In this document: piece by piece, positions 8,830-16,861 of the stretch | How positions within the stretch are numbered: position 1 is the first letter of the stretch | Layout: every line of letters begins with the position of its first letter | Assembly (NCBI GenBank): GCA_027045875.1 | Contig: JALUAG010000058.1 | Span: 1-50,286 of the forward strand | Direction: 5' to 3' | Source of the DNA: Alphaproteobacteria bacterium | GTDB taxonomy: Bacteria; Pseudomonadota; Alphaproteobacteria; Geminicoccales; Geminicoccaceae | Length of the DNA stretch: 50,286 nucleotides | Program-made: the position numbers and the translations under genes | Notes under the pieces: generated by a model | What the model was told of the DNA's origin: nothing | Seen by the model: only the letters and a program-made list of their open reading frames with translations | Databases searched by the model: none

Positions 8830-10137
8830 ATGACCAACGTCGCCGTGGTCGGCGCCCAGTGGGGCGACGAAGGCAAGGGCAAGATCGTCGACTGGCTGTC
8901 CGTCCGGGCCGACGTGGTGGTGCGTTTCCAGGGCGGGCACAACGCCGGCCACACGCTGGTCATCGACGGCCGCACCTACAAGCTGTCGCTGCTTCCCTCC
9001 GGGGTCGTGCGGCCCGGCAAGCTGTCGGTCATCGGCAACGGGGTGGTGATCGACCCCTGGGCGCTGCTGGCCGAGATCGAGACGCTCCGCGGCCAGGGCG
9101 TCGCCGTCTCGGGCGAGAACCTGCGGATCGCCGAGAACGCGCCGCTCATCCTGCCGCTGCACAGCGAACTCGACCGCGCGCGCGAACGGGCGCGGGCCGA
9201 GAGCCGCGAGGGGACCGGCAAGATCGGCACCACCGGACGCGGCATCGGCCCCGCCTACGAGGACAAGATCGCGCGCCGGGCGATCCGGGTCTGCGATCTC
9301 GCCGACCGCGCGGTGCTGGAGGCCAAGATCCACGAGCTGCTCCTTCACCACAACGCCCTGCGGCGGGGCTTCGGCATCCCGGAGGTGGACGGCGACGAGC
9401 TCCTGGAGCGGCTCTCGGCCCTCGCTCCCCGGCTGCTGCCCTTCGCGGAACCGGTGTGGATCCGCCTCGCCGAGCTCAAGCGCGCGGGCCGCCGCATCCT
9501 GTTCGAGGGGGCGCAGGGGGCGATGCTCGACGTCGACCACGGGACCTACCCCTTCGTCACCTCCTCCAACACGCTCGCCGCCCAGGCGGCCCTGGGTTCG
9601 GGCGTGGGGCCGGACAGCGTCGGCTACGTGCTCGGCATCTGCAAGGCCTACACGACGCGGGTCGGTGCCGGCCCCTTTCCGACCGAGCTCGCGGACGAGA
9701 CCGGCCGCCGGCTCGGGGAGCGCGGCAACGAATTCGGCACCGTCACGGGACGGCCGCGGCGCTGCGGCTGGTTCGATGCGGTGCTCGTGCGCCAGGCGGT
9801 GCGTCTCGGCGGCATCGACGGGCTCGCCCTCACCAAGCTCGACGTGCTCGACGGTTTCGACAGGCTCAAGGTCTGCACCGCCTACAACCTCCAGGGGCAG
9901 CTCCTGCACCATCTGCCGGCGGGCATGGCGGCCCAGGCGGCGGCGAAGCCCGTCTACGAGGAGCTCGAGGGTTGGCGGGAAAGCACGCGGGGCGCGCGGA
10001 GTTTCGCCGAGCTCCCCGCCAACGCCGTCAAATACGTGAAACGCCTGGAGGAACTGGTGGAATGTCCCGTGGCCCTGCTTTCCACCAGCCCCGACCGGGA
10101 CGATACCATCCTCGTGCACGATCCCTTCGCCGACTAA
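8830..10137 (+). CDS. purA: Adenylosuccinate synthetase
   Basis: A 435-residue enzyme of full family length. It opens with [20 protein letters not shown], the P-loop-like GDEGKGK signature with the catalytic Asp, followed by [10 protein letters not shown] with the catalytic His. Further signatures are [38 protein letters not shown] and the GTP-binding [10 protein letters not shown]. It joins IMP and aspartate with GTP to form adenylosuccinate, the first committed step to AMP, in the cytoplasm. The start ATG has GGGAG about 10 bases upstream. The neighbours are unrelated, so it is probably transcribed alone. No residue looks aberrant. Confidence 0.98.
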   Translation: MTNVAVVGAQWGDEGKGKIVDWLSVRADVVVRFQGGHNAGHTLVIDGRTYKLSLLPSGVVRPGKLSVIGNGVVIDPWALLAEIETLRGQGVAVSGENLRIAENAPLILPLHSELDRARERARAESREGTGKIGTTGRGIGPAYEDKIARRAIRVCDLADRAVLEAKIHELLLHHNALRRGFGIPEVDGDELLERLSALAPRLLPFAEPVWIRLAELKRAGRRILFEGAQGAMLDVDHGTYPFVTSSNTLAAQAALGSGVGPDSVGYVLGICKAYTTRVGAGPFPTELADETGRRLGERGNEFGTVTGRPRRCGWFDAVLVRQAVRLGGIDGLALTKLDVLDGFDRLKVCTAYNLQGQLLHHLPAGMAAQAAAKPVYEELEGWRESTRGARSFAELPANAVKYVKRLEELVECPVALLSTSPDRDDTILVHDPFAD

Positions 10138-10150
10138 GCGCAGCTCCCGT

Positions 10151-10178
10151 TTGACTTGCGCCGGCGCCGTGCCATTCT
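10151..10178 (+). promoter_or_regulatory. Possible sigma70 promoter for the solute-binding protein gene
   Basis: TTGACT at 10151-10156 is followed after 16 bases by CATTCT at 10173-10178, about 60 bases before the ATG. The -35 is good and the -10 is poor, as often seen in GC-rich alphaproteobacteria. Weak evidence. Confidence 0.3.
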
Positions 10179-10240
10179 GCGGGCGGCCGAGGCGGAGCAC
10201 GCTCCGTTCTCGCCGGTTTCCGATCAGGGAGGATCAAGGC

Positions 10241-11773
10241 ATGGGCATCTTCAGCAGATGGACGCGTCGTCGGTTCATGGGCAGTGCGGCCGCCGCCGGT
10301 CTCGCCGGCGGGCTCGGTCTGCCGCGGCTCGCACGGGCCGGTCTGCCGCCGGTCAAGGCGCCGAAGCGTTGGGACATCGACCTCACCTACTTCCAGGACA
10401 GCAACTGGCTGCACGCGCCCCTCTGGCTGTCCCCCATCTTCAAGAAGGACGCCGGCGTCGGCATCAAGTCCCGGGAGATGTATTCGGGCGGCGACACGGT
10501 GGCCAAGGTGCTGCCGCAGCTCCTGTCCCGGCGCGCCCGCTTCGACTGGGTGCAGTTCCCGTCCCTGTTCTTCGGCACCTTCGCCGAGACCGGCATGCTG
10601 GAGCCGCTGGACGACTATCTGGCCCAGTACGAGGGTTCCGAGGACTATCTGAAGTGGGTGATGCCGGCCTACGGCGAGTTCTATTCGAAATGGAACGGGA
10701 AGACCTACGGTCTCGTCGTGGACGGCGACATCCACGTCTTCCACTACCGCCCCAGCTACTTCAACAATCCGGAGCTCCAGAAGAAGTTCTCCAAGCGGTT
10801 CCAGCGTGAGCTCGAAATCCCCAAGACCTGGCGCGAGTTCATCGACACCGCCCAGTTCTTCACCGAAGAGCTCTCGAGCCAGGGCATCTACGGCACCTCC
10901 ATCGTCGTCAATCCGCCCAATTTCGGCTGGGGGTTCTGGTTCAACATCGCGGCCAGCATGGGGGTCAACTACTTCGACGAGAACATGAACCCCACGATCA
11001 ACACGCCGGCCGCGGTGGAGGCGCTCGATCTCTACAAGGAGATCATCCGCTGGGGACCGCCCGGGCGCGAATCGATGGACATCGACCAGACCATCCAGCG
11101 CTGGCAGGCGGGTGCCGACGTGATGTCCATCTGGTGGATCGACCTCTCCGAGTTCACGGTCCAGCAGCAGGGACCGGAGAAGGCCGAGGACCAGGCGACG
11201 GCGATCATTCCCGGCACACCGCTCGAGGACGGTACCATCCGCAACCGCGCGATGTCGCTCTGGTGCCGCACCCTGGCCATTCCCAAGAACATCCCCGACG
11301 ACATCAAGGAAGCGGCCTTCTACTACATCTATCGGATGTCGCATCCGGAGGTGTCGGAATACATCGTCGCCGATCCGTTCTGCGGTTCCGATCCCTTCGG
11401 CGCCACCCATTTCGGCGAGGAGGCGGCCCGCAAGTACCTGGAGCCCAACCCGCAGCGGGGAACCTCCGATCTCTGGCCGACCAACGAAGGTATCTTCAAG
11501 ACCATGGAGACGGCCGTCAATCACCTCGCCGGCAACGAGGCCTGCGTGAAGGTGGGCTATCCGCAGTTCTACTGGGAGGGCACGCCCGAGCTCGCCGACG
11601 CCCTCGGTCGCAACATCTCGAAGGCGGTGGTGGGCCAGCTCACCTCCCAGCAGGCCCTCGACGAGGCGGCCGAGGAATGGGTCAAGATCGTCCAGAAACT
11701 CGGCATCGACAACCAGAAGCGCCAGTACCGGAACTTCATCGAAGGGGCGCGCAAGCTCGGCTACAAGATCTGA
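10241..11773 (+). CDS. Tat-exported ABC transporter solute-binding protein (carbohydrate type)
   Basis: A 510-residue protein. The N-terminus TRRRFMGSAAAAGLAGGLG is a twin-arginine signal, with cleavage expected near ARAG, so the protein is probably periplasmic. The mature part has features of family 1 extracellular solute-binding proteins: YGLVVDGDIHVFHYRPSYF, PKTWREFIDTAQFFTEEL and SIWWIDLSEF, with mixed Trp and Tyr residues suited to sugar or polyol binding. The ATG follows AGGGAGGA. No permease or ATPase gene is nearby, so it is an orphan binding protein that must share a transporter encoded elsewhere or act as a sensor. The ligand cannot be read from sequence. Confidence 0.85.
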   Translation: MGIFSRWTRRRFMGSAAAAGLAGGLGLPRLARAGLPPVKAPKRWDIDLTYFQDSNWLHAPLWLSPIFKKDAGVGIKSREMYSGGDTVAKVLPQLLSRRARFDWVQFPSLFFGTFAETGMLEPLDDYLAQYEGSEDYLKWVMPAYGEFYSKWNGKTYGLVVDGDIHVFHYRPSYFNNPELQKKFSKRFQRELEIPKTWREFIDTAQFFTEELSSQGIYGTSIVVNPPNFGWGFWFNIAASMGVNYFDENMNPTINTPAAVEALDLYKEIIRWGPPGRESMDIDQTIQRWQAGADVMSIWWIDLSEFTVQQQGPEKAEDQATAIIPGTPLEDGTIRNRAMSLWCRTLAIPKNIPDDIKEAAFYYIYRMSHPEVSEYIVADPFCGSDPFGATHFGEEAARKYLEPNPQRGTSDLWPTNEGIFKTMETAVNHLAGNEACVKVGYPQFYWEGTPELADALGRNISKAVVGQLTSQQALDEAAEEWVKIVQKLGIDNQKRQYRNFIEGARKLGYKI

Positions 11774-11784
11774 GGCGCGGACCG

Positions 11785-11817
11785 GAGGCCCGCGGACCCG
11801 GCCGGTCCGCGGGCCTC
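11785..11817. terminator. Strong hairpin between convergent genes
   Basis: A perfect 14-bp stem (GAGGCCCGCGGACC against its complement) around a CGGCC loop sits 12 bases after the solute-binding protein stop and before the stop of the convergent DUF1931 gene. It has no U tract but would form on both strands, so a bidirectional terminator or 3'-end stabiliser is likely. Confidence 0.6.
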
Positions 11818-11852
11818 GCCGGCGGCGCGAGAGGCGCTCGCCCGAGAGGCAC

Positions 11853-12302
11853 TCAGAACAGCAGGTCGAACAGTTCCTCGACCCGCTCCCAATGCTCGGT
11901 CTGCGGGTTCTTGAGGCCGGGATCGAGGATCTTGAAGGCGTGGGCCAGGGCCACCGTGAGGCCGCCGGTGATCTCGGGCAGCTTCTCCTCCACCTCGGCG
12001 GCATAGGCGAGCTCCAGGGGCGGCAGGGTCGCCAGCATCTCCAGCACCGGTTCCAGCGCCACCGCCACCTCGTATCTGCGGAACTCGTGGATGCGCTCCT
12101 GGAACCCCTTGGTGATCGGCAGGTCGTGGGGCCGGATCACGTCGCGACCGTTGGCCTTGGCGCGGGCCACTGCCACCACCAGCATGTCGTGCAGCTTCTG
12201 GTTGACGAAGCCGGCGAGTCTCCGGACGTCGTTCTTGTCGATGTCCAACGAGGCGGCGAGGCGGAACAGCCGCTCGAAATGTTTGACACCCTCGACCTGC
12301 AT
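11853..12302 (-). CDS. DUF1931 family histone-fold protein
   Basis: A 149-residue protein that matches the DUF1931 (PF09123) pattern. Characteristic pieces are FERLFRLAASLDIDKNDV, FVNQKLHDMLVVAVARAKAN, GRDVIRPHDLPITKGFQ, ERIHEFRR and DPGLKNPQTEHWERVEELF. Known members (for example from Aquifex) fold as a tandem histone-fold pair, with helices related to archaeal histones, and their role in bacteria is poorly understood. The ATG at 12302 is preceded by GAGGAGA; an upstream in-frame extension to 12380 lacks similarity and was discarded. It has no signal peptide or membrane segment. It converges on the solute-binding protein gene. DNA binding is an inference from fold only. Confidence 0.85.
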   Translation of the reverse strand: MQVEGVKHFERLFRLAASLDIDKNDVRRLAGFVNQKLHDMLVVAVARAKANGRDVIRPHDLPITKGFQERIHEFRRYEVAVALEPVLEMLATLPPLELAYAAEVEEKLPEITGGLTVALAHAFKILDPGLKNPQTEHWERVEELFDLLF

Positions 12303-12405
12303 ACCGGTTCTCCTCGTTGCGGGTTGCCGCCTTTCGGCTCCCTGGCCGAGCCTCAGGTAGGGAGCCGGTGCCGACCGCACAAGGAGGCGGGACGGGTGGC
12401 CGCGC

Positions 12406-13653
12406 TCAGTCGTCCGATTCGCCCTCCTCGTACAGCGCCGCCCGGCCGAGCCGGTCGAGGCAGAGTTCCGCCGTCCAGGGAAGCATCAGCGAGCCGCAGC
12501 GGGAATCGCGGTAGATGCGTTCGAGGGCGAAGCTCTTCAGCATCGACTGGCCGCCGCAGGTACGGATCGCGAGCTGGGCGAGCTCGTTGGCGTTCTCCAT
12601 CACCGTGTACTGCGCCGCCCAGGCGCGCATGACCTGCTCCTTGGAGGGATCGATGCGGGCGTCGTCGAGCGCCTTGACCCAGAGCGCCTTGGTCTGCTCG
12701 AGCATGATCCGCATCTGCGCCACGGCGAGCTGCTTCGTCGGATACATGCGCCGCTTGACGGGGGGCATGCCGGGCACCTCGCCGCGAAGATAACGCACGG
12801 TGAAATCGTAGGCCGCCTGGGCGAGGCCCATGTAGGAGGGGGTGAGGGTCATGAACATGTGCGGCCATCGGGTGGCCGCCTGGTAGTAGGCGCCCCGTGG
12901 CATGAGCTGCTCGTCCTCGCCGACGAAGACCTCCTCGAACAGGAGATTGCGGGAGACGGTCCCCCGCATGCCCAGGGGATCCCATTCGCCGACCACCCGT
13001 ACGCCCGGGGCGTCGCGCGGCACCGCCAGATAGAGGGTGTCGCGGCGCCGGAGCCGGCCGTCCTCCCGCGCCTCGGTGCACAGCACGCCGTAGTAGTCGG
13101 CATGTCCCGCCAGCGAGGCGAAGATCTTGCGGCCGTCCACCACCCAGCCTCCCTCCACCCTGCGGGCGGTGGTCTGGAAGGCGGCGACGCCGGCCGCCGC
13201 GGCGCCCCCTTCCGAGAAGGGCTGGGCGTAGACCTTGCCCTGCTCGACGATGCGCCGGTAGTGGATCGCGCGCCTGCGCTCGTGCTCGGCCCGCTCTTCG
13301 GCGGTCATCTCGAGATCGTCGGCGAGGCGTCCGGTCCACAGGCAGGAACAGACGTGCATGTTGAAGGTGAGGGCGGTGGAGCCGCAGTAGCGGCCGATCT
13401 CCGCCGCCGCCAGCATGTAGGTCTTGTAGTCGGCCCCGAGCCCCCCGTAGGCGGTCGGCACGCAGAAGCCGAGCAGACCGCTCTGCCGGAGATCCTCGTA
13501 GTTCTCGACCGGAAAGCCGGCCTCGCGGTCGTAGCGGGCGGCCCGCTCCCGGAACCGGCTTTGCCCCAGCTCGCGGCACAGGGTGGTGAGCTCGATCTGC
13601 TGCGGGGTGAGGCCGAAGGCCTCGGCGTCGAACATGGGGGCGTCGGGTTCCAT
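12406..13653 (-). CDS. Acyl-CoA dehydrogenase family flavoprotein
   Basis: A 415-residue protein. Domain order is an N-terminal helical domain (residues about 10-125), a beta domain (ARRVEGGWVVDGRKIFASLAG, DPLGMRGTVSRNLLFEEVFV) and a C-terminal helical domain ending CGGQSMLKSFALERIYRDSR, where CGG and the Arg-Asp pair help bind FAD. It is of the acyl-CoA dehydrogenase superfamily, which also includes flavin monooxygenases acting on aromatic rings. The usual catalytic Glu is not obvious, so dehydrogenase activity on a CoA ester is not certain. It is the last gene of a three-gene unit after an alpha/beta hydrolase, 12 bases apart, with GGAGG before the ATG. Context suggests catabolism of a small cyclic compound. 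Confidence 0.85.
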   Translation of the reverse strand: MEPDAPMFDAEAFGLTPQQIELTTLCRELGQSRFRERAARYDREAGFPVENYEDLRQSGLLGFCVPTAYGGLGADYKTYMLAAAEIGRYCGSTALTFNMHVCSCLWTGRLADDLEMTAEERAEHERRRAIHYRRIVEQGKVYAQPFSEGGAAAAGVAAFQTTARRVEGGWVVDGRKIFASLAGHADYYGVLCTEAREDGRLRRRDTLYLAVPRDAPGVRVVGEWDPLGMRGTVSRNLLFEEVFVGEDEQLMPRGAYYQAATRWPHMFMTLTPSYMGLAQAAYDFTVRYLRGEVPGMPPVKRRMYPTKQLAVAQMRIMLEQTKALWVKALDDARIDPSKEQVMRAWAAQYTVMENANELAQLAIRTCGGQSMLKSFALERIYRDSRCGSLMLPWTAELCLDRLGRAALYEEGESDD

Positions 13654-13665
13654 GGGGGCCTCCGC

Positions 13666-14442
13666 TCAGGAATGGTCGGCGAGAAAGCTGTCGAGGACGC
13701 GCTCGAAGGCGCGCGGGCGTTCGAGCGGCAGCAGATGCCCGGCTCCGGCGATCTCCACGAACACCGCGGTCGGGATGCGCTGGGCCATCCGCCGCATCAT
13801 CTCGGGCGGCGCATTGCGATCCCTGCCGCCCGCCACCACCAGGACCGGCATCCGATAGGAGGCGAGCGCGTCCCGCCGATCGAAGGTGACGAGGCATGCC
13901 ATCGCCGCCCGATAGGCGGTCTCCGGTACCCGGCGCATGCAGGCCACCGCCAGCGCCACCCCTTCCGGGTCCGGATCCTCGCCCACCAGCGAGGCGACGA
14001 TCTCCGGCGCCAGATCGGCCAGGCTCCGGCCGGCATCGAGCGGTCCCAGGCGCTCGGCCAGGAAACGCTTCTGGAAGTCGCCGTCGAGACGCCCGAAGGC
14101 GGGGCTGGTGGCCACGAGCGTCATCGAGGCCACCCGCCCGGGAAAGCCGGCGGCGAACTCCTGGGCGATCATGCCGCCGATGGAATGGCCGACGAGATGG
14201 ACCTCGTCGATGCCGTGTCGATCGAGGAAGGCGGCCAGCGCGCCCGCGAGCCCGCGGAAGGTGAGCGGCGCGAGCGGCGGCGAGCCCCCGTAGCCGGGCA
14301 TGTTCCAGGCGAAGGCGCGGAAGCGGTCGCCGAAATGGTCGAGTTGGTGGCGGAAGGCCTCGGCACCGCCCCCGATGCCGTGGAGGAACAGGAGCGCCGG
14401 GCCGGCCGTGCCCGAGGCGAGGAAGGTGACCTCGGGGCTCAC
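13666..14442 (-). CDS. Alpha/beta hydrolase
   Basis: A 258-residue alpha/beta hydrolase. LLFLHGIGGGAEAF supplies the oxyanion region, and the nucleophile elbow LVGHSIGG places Ser87. The acid is Asp208 in VAGGRDRNAP and the base His236 in GAGHLLP, a complete triad. The GTG start at 14442 overlaps the stop of the upstream NicX-like gene (GTGA), so the two are co-translated. In nicotinate degradation the NicX product is opened by NicD, also an alpha/beta hydrolase, which makes a deformylase or amide hydrolase role plausible. NicD has its acid residue in another place, so identity with NicD is not supported directly. Confidence 0.85.
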   Translation of the reverse strand: MSPEVTFLASGTAGPALLFLHGIGGGAEAFRHQLDHFGDRFRAFAWNMPGYGGSPPLAPLTFRGLAGALAAFLDRHGIDEVHLVGHSIGGMIAQEFAAGFPGRVASMTLVATSPAFGRLDGDFQKRFLAERLGPLDAGRSLADLAPEIVASLVGEDPDPEGVALAVACMRRVPETAYRAAMACLVTFDRRDALASYRMPVLVVAGGRDRNAPPEMMRRMAQRIPTAVFVEIAGAGHLLPLERPRAFERVLDSFLADHS

Positions 14443-15485
14443 ACCAGCGGCTCCTGGAGCGCGCCCTCGCGCACGACCACCCGATCGTCGAGGCGGATGG
14501 TGCAGCCGCGCACCGGGATGTCGAAATGGCCCTGGGTGTAGCGGCCGGCGAACTCGTTGGCGCCGGTGGAGAACAGGAAGTTGCCGGCAAAGGCACGGAT
14601 CTCGGTGCCGTTGGTCTCCCGCTGGTCGTACATGGCCAGCGCCTCGTAGCGGGCACCGGGGTTCATGCCGAAGCCGACGTGGCTCACCGCATAGGCCTCG
14701 CGGTCGCCCCAGGCCGCCAGATAGCGGCGCATGAGCTCGGCATCGGTGCCCTCGCCCTCGATCGCCGTCACATAGTCGTCCTCGAGGGTGAGCCGCACCG
14801 GGCTCTCGAGATAGCGCTTGAAGGTCAGGTTGACGTCGCCGCGGTCGAGGACCAGCGTGCCGTTGACCGTGCCCGCCCGCGGAAAGCTGACGACGACGCC
14901 TCCCGGCCAGTGGGCCACCGTTTTGGGCCGGTCGCAGTAGCCCCAGACCCCGACCGTGACCGCCCCCTCCATGTCGATCGCGAGATCGGTGCCGGCGCGC
15001 GATGTCACCGTCATGCGGCGGGCCTCGCGGCAGAGTTTCACCGCGGCGCGCACCTTGGGCTCGAGGGCCGGGTCGGGCACCAGCCGTTCGAGCGCCTCCG
15101 GATGTTCGTTGGAGATCATCAGGAGACGCGCGCCGCCCTCGAGGATGGCGGGCAGTTCGGGCGCGTGCAGCAGCCCCTCGACGGTGAGATCGACGATCAG
15201 GCCGGAGCTCCGCAGCGCCGCCAGCACCGCGGGATGATGGCGCAGGCTGTGGGAGGCGCCGGTGGAGCGTACCGGCACGGGCGCCGTCTGGGGCGGGGTC
15301 GGCACGGAGATGTGGAACGGCCGGGTGCCGAGGCGCAGCAGGGCGAGCTCGGCGAGATGGAGGTTGAGCTCCCGCGACTGGGTCTCGGAGAGGATCGCCA
15401 CCGGCTCCCCGGGTTCGGCCTTGCACAGCGCGAAGACCCGCTCGAAGGCGTCGATCCATTTGGCTTCGATGCGATCGGCGAACAT
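14439..15485 (-). CDS. NicX-like 2,5-dihydroxypyridine dioxygenase family protein (peptidase M29 fold)
   Basis: A 348-residue protein resembling NicX, the Fe(II) dioxygenase that cleaves 2,5-dihydroxypyridine, in a family annotated as M29 aminopeptidase-like. Candidate metal ligands are His269 in AVSHVGFGMNP and His320 and Asp322 in TQGHFDIPVRG. Their two-His-one-Asp pattern and positions near 265, 318 and 320 match what is known of NicX. Other conserved pieces are YLESPVRLTLEDDYV, GMNPGARYEA and GNFLFSTGANEFAGRYT. It begins a unit with the hydrolase and the flavoprotein and is divergent from a MarR regulator. Activity on a pyridine or another hydroxylated ring is inference; a leucyl aminopeptidase annotation would be less likely. 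Confidence 0.75.
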   Translation of the reverse strand: MFADRIEAKWIDAFERVFALCKAEPGEPVAILSETQSRELNLHLAELALLRLGTRPFHISVPTPPQTAPVPVRSTGASHSLRHHPAVLAALRSSGLIVDLTVEGLLHAPELPAILEGGARLLMISNEHPEALERLVPDPALEPKVRAAVKLCREARRMTVTSRAGTDLAIDMEGAVTVGVWGYCDRPKTVAHWPGGVVVSFPRAGTVNGTLVLDRGDVNLTFKRYLESPVRLTLEDDYVTAIEGEGTDAELMRRYLAAWGDREAYAVSHVGFGMNPGARYEALAMYDQRETNGTEIRAFAGNFLFSTGANEFAGRYTQGHFDIPVRGCTIRLDDRVVVREGALQEPLV

Positions 15486-15523
15486 GGCTACGGCTCCTCC
15501 CCGGACGCGGCCCTTCCCATATC

Positions 15524-15553
15524 ATGACAAAGATCTATGAAAAAGAATATTTT
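15524..15553 (+). promoter_or_regulatory. MarR/NicX divergent promoter and probable operator
   Basis: A very AT-rich patch in GC-rich DNA. It holds a tandem repeat, ATGACAAAGA at 15524 and ATGAAAAAGA at 15537 (9 of 10 identical, 13-base period). ATGACA (15524-15529) and TATTTT (15548-15553), 18 bases apart, could be the -35 and -10 for the MarR gene. This is the natural place for autoregulation by the adjacent MarR protein. Confidence 0.5.
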
Positions 15554-15589
15554 TATGGTTCAAGCACCCCGCCGAGGGGAGACGCGCCC

Positions 15590-16105
15590 ATGCGCTTCGT
15601 GGACGGCTACCTGCCCTATCTGCTCGCCCGTGCGAGCCATCTCGTCTCCGGCGGATTCCACGCCGAGTTGCATCGCCGCGGCGTGCCCGTGGGGGTCTGG
15701 CGGGTGCTGGCGACGCTCGCCGACGGGGAGCCCTTCACCGTCGGCGAGCTGGCCGAACGGGTGCTGATGAAGCAGCCCACCCTGACCAAGCTCGTGGACC
15801 GCATGGAGGCCGACGGGCTGGTCCGCCGCCGCGAAGTGCCGGGCGACCGACGCAAGGTCCGGGTGGCGATCACCGCCCGCGGGCGGGCGCTCCTGGAGCC
15901 GCTCCTGGCGGCGGCGCGCCGCCACGAACGGGAGATCCTCGCGATTGTCGCGCCGGAGGAAGCGGAGCTCCTCAAGCGGACCCTCGCGCGACTGATCGCG
16001 GCGCTGGCACCGGCGCCCTCAGCGGGCGAGATGGAGGAGGATCACGCCGAGGGTGACGACGCCCGCGGAAAGCAGGCGGACGCGGCCGAAGGGCTCGCCC
16101 AGTAG
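15590..16105 (+). CDS. MarR family transcriptional regulator
   Basis: A 171-residue winged-helix regulator. The recognition helix region is FTVGELAERVLMKQPTLTKL and the wing is VRRREVPGDRRKVRVAIT, with flanking helices that make the dimer. The ATG at 15590 has GAGGGGAGA upstream and begins at the conserved RFVDGYLPYLLARASHL; ATGs further upstream are rejected because they lie in the AT-rich control region. It is divergent from the NicX-like unit, so it probably represses that unit and itself and responds to the pathway substrate. The last 30 or so residues (after LIAALAPAPS) have odd composition because the reading frame runs into the convergent transporter gene, overlapping it by 87 bases. 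Confidence 0.88.
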   Translation: MRFVDGYLPYLLARASHLVSGGFHAELHRRGVPVGVWRVLATLADGEPFTVGELAERVLMKQPTLTKLVDRMEADGLVRRREVPGDRRKVRVAITARGRALLEPLLAAARRHEREILAIVAPEEAELLKRTLARLIAALAPAPSAGEMEEDHAEGDDARGKQADAAEGLAQ

Positions 16106-16861
16106 GCGGACGCCCAGCCAGGCGGCGATCACGACGCTCGTTTCCCGGACCGCCGAGACATAGGCCATCGGCGTCACGCTCATGGCCCAGATGACGAGGG
16201 CATAGGCGAGGGTGGACATCACCCCGCCGCCCACGGCCGGCAACCACGAGCGGCCGCTGCCGAAGAGCAGGAGCTCGCGCCGCCACCAGAGGACGAACAG
16301 GCCGAAGGGCAGGGCTTCGAGCAGGAACAGCCAGGCGATGTAGTGCCAGGCGGTCTGGGAGGCGCGGGCGCCGAGCCCGTCGCTCAGGGTGTAGACGGCG
16401 ATGGCGCTGCCGGCCAGAAGGGCGCTCGTGACGGCCCGCCGGTCGCGCCGCCAGCGGCTGCCGGCGAAGGCCAGGGAGACGATGCCGGCGGCCACGAGCG
16501 CGATCGCCAGCACGCCGCCGGGGCCGAGGAGCTCCCCCGCCAGGGCGGCGCCACCCACCGCCACGAGCGGCGGCGCGAGACCGCGGGCGATGGGATAGAC
16601 CTGGCTCAGATCGCCGGTCTCGTAGCCGCGGGCGAGGGTGGCGTAGTAGACGGTATGGGCGAGGATCGAGCTCACGAGCCAGGGCCAGGCCGCCGCCGGC
16701 GGCGGGGCCAGGACGAGGGCGGGGCCGAGGGCCAGGGCGCTGCCGGTGAGCATCACCACCGCCACCCGCAGCCAGGGATCGCCGCCCTGCTTGACGAGGG
16801 CGTTCCAGCCGGCGTGGAGGAAGGCGGCGGCGAGGACGACGGCGAAGACGAAGGGGCTCAC
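16019..16861 (-). CDS. EamA/DMT family permease
   Basis: A 280-residue inner-membrane protein with about ten hydrophobic segments in two repeats. Pieces typical of the drug/metabolite transporter family are FLHAGWNALVKQGGD near the start, YETGDLSQVYPIARGLAPPLVAV closing the first repeat, and MAYVSAVRETSVVIAAWLG in the second. The GTG start overlaps the stop of the RraA-like gene (GTGA), so it is the second gene of a two-gene unit. Its 3' end overlaps the convergent MarR gene. It probably moves a small metabolite related to the aldolase pathway, but the direction and substrate are unknown. Confidence 0.85.
   Translation of the reverse strand: MSPFVFAVVLAAAFLHAGWNALVKQGGDPWLRVAVVMLTGSALALGPALVLAPPPAAAWPWLVSSILAHTVYYATLARGYETGDLSQVYPIARGLAPPLVAVGGAALAGELLGPGGVLAIALVAAGIVSLAFAGSRWRRDRRAVTSALLAGSAIAVYTLSDGLGARASQTAWHYIAWLFLLEALPFGLFVLWWRRELLLFGSGRSWLPAVGGGVMSTLAYALVIWAMSVTPMAYVSAVRETSVVIAAWLGVRLLGEPFGRVRLLSAGVVTLGVILLHLAR

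Noticed and set aside
15524-15589. Upstream ATG extending the MarR protein by 22 residues
   Set aside because: This part lies in the AT-rich control region without a ribosome site; the conserved MarR fold starts at 15590 after GAGGGGAGA.
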